A stretch of DNA of 64,000 nt from Chitinophaga sp. 180180018-3 (GTDB lineage: Bacteria; Bacteroidota; Bacteroidia; Chitinophagales; Chitinophagaceae). Every line of letters begins with the position of its first letter. Position 1 is the stretch's first letter. Both the position numbers and the translations under genes were made by a program. Of the stretch, positions 54,107 to 63,585 are shown piece by piece. Under the pieces are notes generated by a model. The model was not told the DNA's origin and made no database searches. It saw nothing but the letters and a program-made list of their open reading frames with translations. The stretch is taken from contig NZ_CP140772.1 in assembly GCF_037893185.1 (NCBI RefSeq), forward strand, positions 3,906,001 to 3,970,000. Reading direction: 5' to 3'.

Positions 54107-55675
54107 TTAGTTTATCTGATACAATTTCAGGTTTTTAATCTGTATGTTGCCATTCGCCGCGTAAAATCCCCAAAAGCTATTAGCCAACGAATATATCCTC
54201 GAGGTCAGTGCCGCCTTATCATCTATATACATCGTGCACACCGAACCATCTGTCACCACCTTCAATTGATACTCCTTTCCGGCGCCTAAGGTATAATTTA
54301 TAGCAGCATTGGTGCGCGGCATTCCACCATTCATATAGGTGCTGGAAATACTGTGTTGTGCCTGATTAAAGTCGAGAAGATAGTAATTACCTTTCTGAAA
54401 TGATTTATCCATTCCGAAAACAAAACCAAACTGTGCATTCACATCAACACCTGATATAGTAGCCGTTATCATTTTTTTCCCGCTGATCTGATCGAAAACG
54501 ATGTACGATGGAGTGGCAGCAGTTTGGAATGCAATACGCTGCTGATCCTGCTGAATAGTGGCATCTTTGAATACCGCATCCGGCGTCACAGGATTTGTAA
54601 ACCTGGCTTCCGTTCCCGCTGGCAACTTTACATTTAACGTACCATCGCTGTTCTGAGATAACTGGTGCGAAACCAGGTTACCACCCCAAAGCCTGCTGCC
54701 ATTATCATTATTATCAGCGTTACGAGGCACCCATCCACTCAGATAACGTGTTGTTTCATTTCCTGCTGTTTTACCTGCATAAAAATAGCTACCGTCCAGC
54801 AAGTCATTGGCAGGCTTTGTCCAGGGCCCGTTAACAGAACTGCTATAGCGGTAATGCACCATAGGGTGATCACCATTTTCAGAGAATACCAGGTACCAGT
54901 AATTGCCGAATTTAAATACATCAGGACATTCCATCATCACATAATTATCTACATCTGCTGTATAAAACAATCCTTTGTAGGCCCAGTTATCCGCAGCAGG
55001 ATCTGTGGTGGTATATTTGGTAATAACAGCTTTGTCATTCAATCTCGAAGCCACCAGCATCATATACTCGTTCGCTTCTTTGTTGTAAATAACTTCTGCA
55101 TCTCTGAAATTATACCGGTCCGTAAATCCATCAGGAGAATAAATCGTGTATCCGTAATGTTTAGTCCACGTTTTCAGATCGGTACTGGTGGCGTACATGA
55201 TGCACTCTCTTGATTTCCCGAAAGACCAGTTTCCCTCATCCGAATAGGTGTAATACATGTAATATTTGTCTCCCGCCTTGATAACAGACCCCGTTCCTAT
55301 CCTGGTATCCGGCTGATTGGCATTTCCAAAAGGCATTACCCTTCCGTCATACTGATAACCTGAGAAATCGTTTGTTTCAAAAGCATGAATGGGATGAAAT
55401 CCATAAGAGGCCCAATCTCCATCATGCAGATAAAAGATATGATAAGCGCCGTTATCGTAAAATGGCATAGGGTCGCCTACAAACCCGGAAGAATAATATG
55501 GCTGGGCGCCTGCCGGCTGCATCCACATAGATGGTGGCACAGGGTATACCGGCTTGCCGGATATTGCATCCGGCGTTAGTGCCGTGGCGGTGTCGTTTTT
55601 CTTACAGGCAAACAAAGTAAGTATAAGGCACACACACCAAAGATGCTTATAAGTGATATACATATTGCGTTTCAT
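54107..55675 (-). CDS. GH32-type lipoprotein (clan GH-J fructanase-like)
   Basis: Surface or outer-membrane-anchored five-bladed-propeller glycosidase, 522 residues, lipid-attachment Cys24 (LFACKKN). Catalytic triad by position: Asp68 in VGDPMPF, Asp192 in FRDAEV (RDP changed to RDA), Glu249 in MMECPD. A C-terminal beta-sandwich follows (YQLKVVTDGSVCTMYIDDKA), probably DUF4975-type. This variant family is common in Bacteroidota fructan loci and may be an endo-acting enzyme at the cell surface (inference). It lies between two other GH32-type genes on the same strand. Confidence 0.82.
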   Translation of the reverse strand: MKRNMYITYKHLWCVCLILTLFACKKNDTATALTPDAISGKPVYPVPPSMWMQPAGAQPYYSSGFVGDPMPFYDNGAYHIFYLHDGDWASYGFHPIHAFETNDFSGYQYDGRVMPFGNANQPDTRIGTGSVIKAGDKYYMYYTYSDEGNWSFGKSRECIMYATSTDLKTWTKHYGYTIYSPDGFTDRYNFRDAEVIYNKEANEYMMLVASRLNDKAVITKYTTTDPAADNWAYKGLFYTADVDNYVMMECPDVFKFGNYWYLVFSENGDHPMVHYRYSSSVNGPWTKPANDLLDGSYFYAGKTAGNETTRYLSGWVPRNADNNDNGSRLWGGNLVSHQLSQNSDGTLNVKLPAGTEARFTNPVTPDAVFKDATIQQDQQRIAFQTAATPSYIVFDQISGKKMITATISGVDVNAQFGFVFGMDKSFQKGNYYLLDFNQAQHSISSTYMNGGMPRTNAAINYTLGAGKEYQLKVVTDGSVCTMYIDDKAALTSRIYSLANSFWGFYAANGNIQIKNLKLYQIN

Positions 55676-55700
55676 GTCTCTCTATAATCTAAAAATATTT

Positions 55701-57335
55701 TTAAGGATGTGTTACCGTGATATTGCTAAAAGTGGCATCGCTGTGATCCACAAAGATTCCCCAGCTGGTACCGGGTGCCCGGTAAATGCGATTGGTAAAA
55801 GCAATCTGATCGTTGATATATACGACTACCACAGAATGTTCCACTACAATCTGCACCTTATAGTTTGTATTCGGCGTTAATGTTACCGGAACATCATTTA
55901 CAGGAATGCTATCGAGCTGACTCCTGGGTTTTGTTTCAAATTTGAATTTATTGAGAGATGGTACAAACCGCAGCTGGTACGTATTTTCATACCCATCGCA
56001 GGCACCTATAAAAAATCCAAAATCCTTCGATGAACTGGCATAGGATACGGTAGTAGTAATCATATACTGATCCCTGTTAACCGGGTTATATAATACGTTG
56101 GCCACATCAAGATCCGCATTGCTGACAAGCCGGTAAGATTCTGTACCAGGCGTTGTATTGGTTACATTTCCCCACTGACTGTTTTTTGTAAATGCTTCAG
56201 GAGTGGTTTCCAGCCAGGCTTTCACCGTATGTGGGATAGGTGTGGCAAGATCGCCGTTGGGCAGGGCAAATATCTTATGTGCAACCAGGTTCCCGCCCCA
56301 TTCTGCCGTGCCACTATCTGTATTACCGGATAATGTATGGCACCAGCCAAATATATAGGCATCGCCCCAAACATCGGGAAGTGCCTTGGCTGCATAGAAC
56401 GCGTTTCCATCAATACGGTCGGAACCCGCCGGCATATTCCAGGGACCATTAACAGACGTGCTTTTCCTGTAGTGCACATACCGCTGGTTGGCAGCATTAA
56501 TGCTCTGGTCTGAAAACATCAGGTAGTAATAGTTGCCGTACTTAAAAATCGACGGGCATTCCATGTTAAAATAGTTGTAGGCGCCACCATCATAAAAAAC
56601 ATCCTGGTAAGTCCAGTTAATCAAATCAGGCGAAGTGTACCTGGCAATCACACCACGCCAGGTACCGCTTTGATTTTTCCGGGCTGCAATGAGCATCATC
56701 CAGTTATTATTCATATTGTCCCAGATCACAAATGGATCACGCCAGTTATCATTCTCATCATAACCAATACCTACAGGCGAATAGATGGTAGTAAAGCTGG
56801 TGTTTTTCACAAATCCGGATACAGGATCAGTGGAAGTAGCCAGCATAACGCCTTCTCTCTTTACACCATTTGTACATGCGGTAATATCCGGATTATGGCC
56901 TGTATAAAACGCATAGTAAGTACTGCCGGATTTAACCACGCTACCCGCGCCAATGGAATTATCCTGGGCACAGGCATCACTGGCAGATGCGATAATTGAA
57001 CCGGTTTCTGTATAATTATGAAAATCGGACGACACAAAGCCAAACCACGGATGCTTCTGTCCTGCAGTACTCCAGATATTCTTTAAAAAGTACAACTTAT
57101 AGTTACTGGCAGCAGAGTCGTAGTATGGTGTTATATCTCCCACACGTACATTGTCTGAGCACATGCGGTATATCGAATAATTAATGCTCTCCGGTAGCGC
57201 CGTACACTGCAATGCAGTAGTAGCGGCGCCTGTTGTCATGCTTTTAGCGGACTTGATCGTATCATAAGGGAGTTTGCTACAGGCGCTCGACGCAACTGTA
57301 ATCATCAATGCAAAATGAAAAAGTTGTTTATTCAT
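55701..57335 (-). CDS. GH32-type lipoprotein, divergent paralogue
   Basis: Second lipid-anchored clan GH-J protein, 544 residues, lipid-attachment Cys19 (SSACSK). The triad is kept: Asp67 in VGDITPY, Asp200 in WRDPFV, Glu259 in NMECPS. The C-terminal sandwich carries YKVQIVVEHSVVVVYINDQ. It is related to the gene after it but differs in its N-terminal third, so the two probably cut different linkages or chain lengths. It follows the DUF4960-like binding protein by 14 bases. Confidence 0.8.
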   Translation of the reverse strand: MNKQLFHFALMITVASSACSKLPYDTIKSAKSMTTGAATTALQCTALPESINYSIYRMCSDNVRVGDITPYYDSAASNYKLYFLKNIWSTAGQKHPWFGFVSSDFHNYTETGSIIASASDACAQDNSIGAGSVVKSGSTYYAFYTGHNPDITACTNGVKREGVMLATSTDPVSGFVKNTSFTTIYSPVGIGYDENDNWRDPFVIWDNMNNNWMMLIAARKNQSGTWRGVIARYTSPDLINWTYQDVFYDGGAYNYFNMECPSIFKYGNYYYLMFSDQSINAANQRYVHYRKSTSVNGPWNMPAGSDRIDGNAFYAAKALPDVWGDAYIFGWCHTLSGNTDSGTAEWGGNLVAHKIFALPNGDLATPIPHTVKAWLETTPEAFTKNSQWGNVTNTTPGTESYRLVSNADLDVANVLYNPVNRDQYMITTTVSYASSSKDFGFFIGACDGYENTYQLRFVPSLNKFKFETKPRSQLDSIPVNDVPVTLTPNTNYKVQIVVEHSVVVVYINDQIAFTNRIYRAPGTSWGIFVDHSDATFSNITVTHP

Positions 57336-57349
57336 GCCGGTAAGTTTTA

Positions 57350-58738
57350 TTATTTACTCAGATACTTTAAAACATTTGCTGTCATCTTTTTAATATTAGG
57401 CAGATAACTGTTTGCAGGCTGATTGGCTGAGTTGGAAGGATCTGCTTCTGAATACCAGTCATAACTACCTGTACTGATGGTAATAGTTTTACCATGAGTT
57501 GCAGTACGCGGGAATTCCGCCATCGTAACTACGGTATTATGATCTCCATCCCATTCTGTACTACCCAGGTCGATACCGCCCGTTTGCGTACGCCAGTTAG
57601 CGATAGTGCCATAGCCTCCCCAATCAGGTATATACCACTGGGCGGTATGATTGAGCCGGTAGGTACCACTGGCAAGCATATACGCAGTTGCATAGGGTTT
57701 ATCGGGTGTTAATGTAAGACCGGCAAAAGCAGGATGATTTTCATGTCCTTTAAAAGATATACCCCAGGCCCAGTTAGGTTCCACCCATTGTTTGCCAATC
57801 GGATCTCCAAATGAGTTATTAGGCGCCTTGCCTGCCGGCACTATGCCTAACCCTTCTACATATCTTGCCCCATAAGCCGTAAGCAGGAAAGAACCTCCAT
57901 TACTATAGTATGTTTTCAATGCTGCCAGTATATCCGCATCAAAAGCTACCGCAGGCAGATCCTGTGCATTATCTTCATGCCACCAGATGGCCGCAAAAAC
58001 ACTCAGGTCAATGCTGTGATTTTTGATGCTATTGAAAGACAGGAATTGCGCCTCGGGGTTATCATTGATCAACCATGCCCAGGCTGCTTTTTCATCGGGA
58101 TTGGTCATATCATTTGCAGTGGCGGCAGTGCTCAGGAACGCTACTTTTACCGGCGTAGTAACGGTTACGGTATAGTCGATAGTCACCTGGCCTTTCGTGA
58201 TCTTATACGTCACCGGGTTGGTAAAGTCTACCGCCTGTCCACTGGCGGGAATCGCCGTTGCTCCGGCGGCCAGCTTTATATCAGGCGTGAGTGCGGTAAG
58301 ATTTGTACCTGATGGCACTGCTGCTTTAATAGTACGTGCGTTATTATCGATGTCGGCGGTGACGCCTTTTACAACGAACGACTGAATCACCTGTTCTTCT
58401 GAAGCAGTAACCGTGTAGTCCTTATAAATATTGCCGTTAACCACCCGGAACCGAACGGCATTTTTCATATTCACCGTAGTGCCTGAAGCAGGTGTTACGG
58501 TGGCGTTCTTCGGCAAATCTATAGCAGGCGCCACTTTGGTAAAGTCGGTACCAAAGGGCAAAGTGATGTCAATAGTTCCTTTTGCCGTATCAATAGTACC
58601 CTTTGCTCCATTTACAGAAAACGAAGCGATAGCTACATTGCCGGTAAGATCCAATGCAATTCCTCCGTCGTTCTTCTCACAGGAAAATAGCAGCACTGGC
58701 AGGCAAACGGCTATCATATAAGACAGCATTCTTTTCAT
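57350..58738 (-). CDS. Surface glycan-binding lipoprotein with DUF4960-like domain
   Basis: Lipoprotein of 462 residues with lipid-attachment Cys20 (LLFSCEKN). Two similar beta-domains follow at about residues 30-110 and 113-195 (IASFSVNGAKGTIDT and IQSFVVKGVTADIDN; both end KDYTVTA or IDYTVTV), then a larger C-terminal domain from about 200 (VKVAFLSTA, AAIWWHEDNA, GGSFLLTAYGARYVEGLG) resembling DUF4960. The same position in Bacteroides levan loci is held by a levan-binding surface protein, so binding rather than catalysis is likely. It sits directly after SusD. Confidence 0.75.
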   Translation of the reverse strand: MKRMLSYMIAVCLPVLLFSCEKNDGGIALDLTGNVAIASFSVNGAKGTIDTAKGTIDITLPFGTDFTKVAPAIDLPKNATVTPASGTTVNMKNAVRFRVVNGNIYKDYTVTASEEQVIQSFVVKGVTADIDNNARTIKAAVPSGTNLTALTPDIKLAAGATAIPASGQAVDFTNPVTYKITKGQVTIDYTVTVTTPVKVAFLSTAATANDMTNPDEKAAWAWLINDNPEAQFLSFNSIKNHSIDLSVFAAIWWHEDNAQDLPAVAFDADILAALKTYYSNGGSFLLTAYGARYVEGLGIVPAGKAPNNSFGDPIGKQWVEPNWAWGISFKGHENHPAFAGLTLTPDKPYATAYMLASGTYRLNHTAQWYIPDWGGYGTIANWRTQTGGIDLGSTEWDGDHNTVVTMAEFPRTATHGKTITISTGSYDWYSEADPSNSANQPANSYLPNIKKMTANVLKYLSK

Positions 58739-58761
58739 AACGTAGCGATTTGTCGGTTTAC

Positions 58762-60459
58762 TTAATAGTTGATATTCTGTTTATACACGCCCCTGCTGAA
58801 ATTGAGCTGATTCTGTGGAATGGGCAGATACTCATGCTTGTTTTTGGTGAAATTTCCGCTGTTCAGGAAAGCATGCCTCGTTCTTTCTACACTGAAATAT
58901 TTATTCAATGTTTCAGCGGCTATCCCCCAACGCACCAGGTCGAAGAAGCGTTGATTTTCCTGACCCAGCTCCAGGCGGCGTTCAAATCGCAGCGCTTTCC
59001 GTGCTGTGGCCTGATCCCAGGTAATATTTACGCCGGGCGTATATAAGCCTACCTTGTAATGCGCTTCGTAGCTGCCATCGGCTTTTTTCAAACGCCCGGT
59101 ACTATTGGCAGCACGCTGGCGCACCGCATTGATTAACGGCAGCGCATCTCCCTGGCGTCCCATTTCAATCAGCGCCTCTGCTTTCATTAACAACACTTCG
59201 GCAAAACGCATCAGGATTTTGTTCTTTGAATTCGGGAAGAAAGGAGGCCTGGCTACAAAGTATTCACCGTCCGGCGACACATTTTCCTTCATGGAAGCAT
59301 AGCTGCCATACACCGCAGGATTACGGTTCCAGGCGTCTTTATACACATGCGCCGGCTCATACTTCCAGTTGAATTCCGGAATACCCACAGTATGGTTTAA
59401 CCGGGGATCTATGTTATCCGTGTATGGGTTTACGTTAGTATCATTAAAGGCATCCAGCAGGGGAATTCCGTTAGCATCTGTTCTGAATGCATTCACAAAA
59501 TTCTGACTGGGTTTGTGAAAATCGCAGCATCCCAGTCCCTGTGGTACGCTCAGCGCTTCGCCAAAGTTGAGGTGACCAACATCTGTACCATCGTTTTGTG
59601 AAAACTGTATCGCAAACATGCTCTCTGGACCGTTTTCATATTTGCCAGGTAAAAAATTGCTGGCATAATCATCTTCGAGATGATAGGCAGAATTGATAGC
59701 CTGATCGCAGGCATCTGCCACCTGCTGCATTTTTGGCATATCTACGCTGGTAACATTATATTGTTCATCCTGCCTGAATCCCTGGTAGAGCCTTGTTTTG
59801 GCCAGAAAGGCGTAAGCCGCTGCCCTGGTCACACGGCCTTTATCCGCCTGTATAGCTGGCAAATGATCCGCGGCGTATTGAAAATCTGCCGCAATCTTTT
59901 CCCAAAGACTGTCGCTGCTAAGCGCTGTATTCGATACTTTGCCGTAGTCATCCAGCGGTACATTTTCATCCAGATAAGGTATCCGGTTAAACAATTCTTT
60001 CAACATGAAATAATAAACACCTCTCAGAAACCGTACTTCTCCTATACGTTGTTCTTTCAGCGGAAATATTGATTTATCGATCCTGTTAAGATATCCTAAC
60101 GCTGTATTCGCCCTGCCTACACCTAAATAAATCCGGAACCACTGCCCGTCGAACGGCCAGAAATCTGCACGGGTGTTGGCAAATGTTTCCATAAAATGGA
60201 ACTCCTGCCCATCCCCTTCGTCACGCCCACCTTTATACGCATCGTCGGAGCGCACATCACCGTATTCCCACAAGCTATAGGATACATTAATGTCTCCACT
60301 GGTTAAGATCGCGTATGATGCAGTAACAAACTTGTCTACGTTCTCGGGCGTTGCTACCTGTTCCGGGCTCAATACGCCCTGTGGTACTATGTTCAACTGT
60401 TTGTTACAACTTATCATTAAGAAGCCTGCAATAACAAGACTATATAATATTCGTTTCAT
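58762..60459 (-). CDS. SusD/RagB outer-membrane glycan-binding lipoprotein
   Basis: Classical RagB/SusD protein of 565 residues, lipid-attachment Cys18 (MISCNKQ). The N-terminal pattern LNIVPQGVLSPEQVATPENVDKF and C-terminal LRFERRLELGQENQRFFDLVRWG are typical of the main SusD family, unlike the three other SusD proteins in this window. It should bind fructo-oligosaccharides and hand them to the SusC encoded 24 bases upstream. Confidence 0.95.
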   Translation of the reverse strand: MKRILYSLVIAGFLMISCNKQLNIVPQGVLSPEQVATPENVDKFVTASYAILTSGDINVSYSLWEYGDVRSDDAYKGGRDEGDGQEFHFMETFANTRADFWPFDGQWFRIYLGVGRANTALGYLNRIDKSIFPLKEQRIGEVRFLRGVYYFMLKELFNRIPYLDENVPLDDYGKVSNTALSSDSLWEKIAADFQYAADHLPAIQADKGRVTRAAAYAFLAKTRLYQGFRQDEQYNVTSVDMPKMQQVADACDQAINSAYHLEDDYASNFLPGKYENGPESMFAIQFSQNDGTDVGHLNFGEALSVPQGLGCCDFHKPSQNFVNAFRTDANGIPLLDAFNDTNVNPYTDNIDPRLNHTVGIPEFNWKYEPAHVYKDAWNRNPAVYGSYASMKENVSPDGEYFVARPPFFPNSKNKILMRFAEVLLMKAEALIEMGRQGDALPLINAVRQRAANSTGRLKKADGSYEAHYKVGLYTPGVNITWDQATARKALRFERRLELGQENQRFFDLVRWGIAAETLNKYFSVERTRHAFLNSGNFTKNKHEYLPIPQNQLNFSRGVYKQNINY

Positions 60460-60483
60460 GGTAAAGCAATTCGTGGTAAAGAA

Positions 60484-63400
60484 TTAAAAGGTTACGTTCA
60501 CACCTCCGGTAAATACAGCAGGATTGGGGTATCCGAATCCTGGATTCTCAGGATCAAGACCGGTAAATGATTTGTTCTTATGCAGGAGCCATACATTATC
60601 GCCTCCTACATACACCCTTAATTTTTGAATACTGAGTCTGTTGAGCAACTGTTTGGAGAAGTTGTAGCCCAGCTGAATATTTCTAAGCTTCAGGTAATCG
60701 CCCCGTTCTACAAAATAAGTGGAGAACCGGGATTCGAAATTATCGTCGGTGGCTGATAATGCAGGGATGGACGAATTCGGATTTTGTGGCGACCATGCAT
60801 TCAGCAGGCGGCTTCCTTTATTGGAACCTGTTTCCCGTACACTCCAGAAATCGGTATTGTATTTTACATCATTGATAACGTAGTTACCCTGTACGCCCTG
60901 AAAGAAAGCGGAAAAATCGAAGTTTCTCCATTGCAGCGCCAGGTTAAGTCCGTATATAAAATCAGGATGTGGCGTGCCTATCCAGGTACGGTCTCTGTCG
61001 TCGATAACACCGTCGCTGTTCAGATCTTTATAACGGATCCTGCCTAATCCTTTACCCAGCTGCCTGGCGGATTCATCTACCTCTTTCTGTGTTCTGAACA
61101 AGCCATCTGTAACATATCCATAGTAGGAATTCACCGGGCGGCCGAGAATGTTATCATTCAATCCGTTTCCTCCATAATTATTCACAACGGATTCCGGCAG
61201 TTTAGTGATTTTATTTTTATACCCCGATATATTTCCGGATACCTGGAATTCAACTTCGCTCACCTGTCCGTTGTAGGTCAATGCCAGCTCCCAGCCTTTA
61301 TTTTCCATAGAGGCGCCATTTACCCATTGGTTGCCCGCTTCCCCCATCACAGCGATATAAGGCGGCAACACCAATATGTCGCTTGTTTTCTTCATAAAAT
61401 ATTCAAAGCTTCCAGTCAGTTTCTGCTCCCAAAAACCAAAGTCCACTCCATAGTTGCTCATCGTGGTGGCTTCCCATTTGAGGTGATCGTTTCCCCGTTG
61501 TGTGATATGATATCCTGAAGGCAATGTACCCGTATTGGCGCCGGCGATATCGTAGGAAGTGCCATTATAATCTGTTACATAAATAGAATATGCACCCACA
61601 TTGCTGATTTCCTGGTTACCCGTCTGGCCCCAGCCATAGCGGAGTTTCAGATCGCTAACGAAAGAAGGAATATTTTTCTTAAAGAATTCTTCCTGACTCA
61701 AACGCCAGCCCAGCGAAAATGCAGGGAATGTACCATACTGGTTATGGATACCGAACCTGGAAGAACCATCACGGCGTATGGTAAACGAAGCCAGGTATCT
61801 GGAATCATACGTATAATTCACTTTTCCGAAGAACGACATCAACGCATTGATAGCACCACCGCCGCCATTGTTTTTCTCTCCGGTACCGGCATCGAGATAA
61901 GTATAATTAGGATCTTCTATCGCATAATTTTTCCGGCTGGCCCAGAACGACACATCAGTTTGTTTATAGAATTCAGTTCCTGCCACCGCATTTACCAGGT
62001 GCCTGCCAAAGGTGCGGTTGTAATTCAGGGTGTTGGTCCATGTAACGCGGGAACTGTTGGAATAATTCATTGTTAACTGGTTCTCAGTACCTGTCAGGTA
62101 CCCCGACTGATACTTTTTCTGAAAATTATCCGACAGGTAATTACCGTAATCAATACCCGCACTGGTACGCAGGTTCAGACCGTTTATAATAGACAGATCC
62201 GCGTATACATTTCCGAATATCCTCAGGTACTTGTACCCATTTTGCTGATTATCCATTAACAGCCTGACAGGGTTCTGGCGATCGTTCATGCCGCCCCAGG
62301 GGCCTCCCCAGCCTATGCCATCTACCGTATGCACCGGTACAATAGGTAAGGCTTGTAAAGAGAGATTTAATACGCCCGGATCCTGCACTTCCTTAGTACG
62401 ATTGATGGTGAAATTCTCGCCAACCTGTAAACGTCCTTTGAGCAATTTGTAATTAGCGTTCATGCGTGCCGACAAGCGATTGAAACCGGTGGTTTTGATG
62501 ACGCCTTTATTATCGAAATATCCGAGCGAGAAAAGGTAACTGCCTTTCTCTGTTCCGTTTGTAACAGACAAATCATAAGATTGTACAATGCCCGTCTGTG
62601 AGATAGCGTCGAACCAGTTTGTATTGGCAGTACGCATGGTTCGTCTGTCTCCATCTATATACTCAGGTAATAAAATCTTATCCAGCACTGGTGTTCCGTT
62701 ATTATCCGCATGCCACTGGAAATTGTACCCAATACTATTGGCATTGGGATCCCGGCCGGTGTTGACGGCGGCCTGCCAATAAGCTTGTCCATAGCCGCCT
62801 GCATTCAGCATTTTAGGCTTTGTAGTGTAGGTTTGTACCGCAGTATAAGCATTCGCATTTACCTGCATTCTGCCGGAGCGGCCTTGTTTGGTAGTGATGA
62901 TGATGACGCCATTAGCTGCGCGTGCTCCATAAATACTGGCTGCCGACGCATCTTTCAGTACCTGCATGGTTTCTATATCATTGGAGTTTAGCTCATGCAT
63001 GCCTGCTTTCGTAGGCACACCGTCGATGATATATAAAGGATCGTTGTCGTTCAGCGTACCAACTCCTCTTATGCGTACGGTTACCGGCGCGCTGGGAGAG
63101 CCGCTGGAAGTAATGAAAACACCAGGTACCTGTCCCTGCAATGCTTTAACAGGACTTGCCACAGCCTGTTTCTTTAAATCGCCTACATTTACCACACTCA
63201 CCGCTCCGGTAAGATCTGCTTTGCGTTGTGTTTGATAACCGGTGACAACCACCTGGTTCAGGTCTGAAATATTGGCTGATAATTCCGCAGCAATTTTCCC
63301 GGATGCGGGTACCGGTATGGTGATGGTATTCATACCAAGACACGAAATAGTGATCAGTTCCTTTGCGTCGGCTTTTAGTGAAAAGTGCCCGGTGCTGTCT

Positions 63401-63549
63401 GTGATGGCGGTCTGTTTCTGCGAGATGACAGTAGCACCAATAACCGGGGTGTGATTACTCTTGTCTGTTACGGTACCTTCGACCTTCATTTGCTGTGCAA
63501 AGCCATGAATGGTGATGCACAAAAAGATAATTGTTAAAAATTTTTTCAT
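60484..63549 (-). CDS. SusC/RagA TonB-dependent transporter of the fructan locus
   Basis: Outer-membrane transporter of 1021 residues. Signal peptide about 1-18 (ending HGFAQQ), carboxypeptidase-like beta domain about 22-98 (VEGTVTDKSNHTPVIGATVI), plug about 105-215 (VRIRGVGTLNDNDPLYIIDG, QVLKDASAASIYGAR), then the barrel ending TGGVNVTF. No STN domain, so control is probably by a hybrid two-component sensor outside the window, as in other fructan loci. It lies 36 bases after the sugar kinase gene. Confidence 0.95.
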   Translation of the reverse strand: MKKFLTIIFLCITIHGFAQQMKVEGTVTDKSNHTPVIGATVISQKQTAITDSTGHFSLKADAKELITISCLGMNTITIPVPASGKIAAELSANISDLNQVVVTGYQTQRKADLTGAVSVVNVGDLKKQAVASPVKALQGQVPGVFITSSGSPSAPVTVRIRGVGTLNDNDPLYIIDGVPTKAGMHELNSNDIETMQVLKDASAASIYGARAANGVIIITTKQGRSGRMQVNANAYTAVQTYTTKPKMLNAGGYGQAYWQAAVNTGRDPNANSIGYNFQWHADNNGTPVLDKILLPEYIDGDRRTMRTANTNWFDAISQTGIVQSYDLSVTNGTEKGSYLFSLGYFDNKGVIKTTGFNRLSARMNANYKLLKGRLQVGENFTINRTKEVQDPGVLNLSLQALPIVPVHTVDGIGWGGPWGGMNDRQNPVRLLMDNQQNGYKYLRIFGNVYADLSIINGLNLRTSAGIDYGNYLSDNFQKKYQSGYLTGTENQLTMNYSNSSRVTWTNTLNYNRTFGRHLVNAVAGTEFYKQTDVSFWASRKNYAIEDPNYTYLDAGTGEKNNGGGGAINALMSFFGKVNYTYDSRYLASFTIRRDGSSRFGIHNQYGTFPAFSLGWRLSQEEFFKKNIPSFVSDLKLRYGWGQTGNQEISNVGAYSIYVTDYNGTSYDIAGANTGTLPSGYHITQRGNDHLKWEATTMSNYGVDFGFWEQKLTGSFEYFMKKTSDILVLPPYIAVMGEAGNQWVNGASMENKGWELALTYNGQVSEVEFQVSGNISGYKNKITKLPESVVNNYGGNGLNDNILGRPVNSYYGYVTDGLFRTQKEVDESARQLGKGLGRIRYKDLNSDGVIDDRDRTWIGTPHPDFIYGLNLALQWRNFDFSAFFQGVQGNYVINDVKYNTDFWSVRETGSNKGSRLLNAWSPQNPNSSIPALSATDDNFESRFSTYFVERGDYLKLRNIQLGYNFSKQLLNRLSIQKLRVYVGGDNVWLLHKNKSFTGLDPENPGFGYPNPAVFTGGVNVTF

Positions 63550-63585
63550 AGTCGTGGATCGTTTTGCAATGAAATAGTTCTTTAA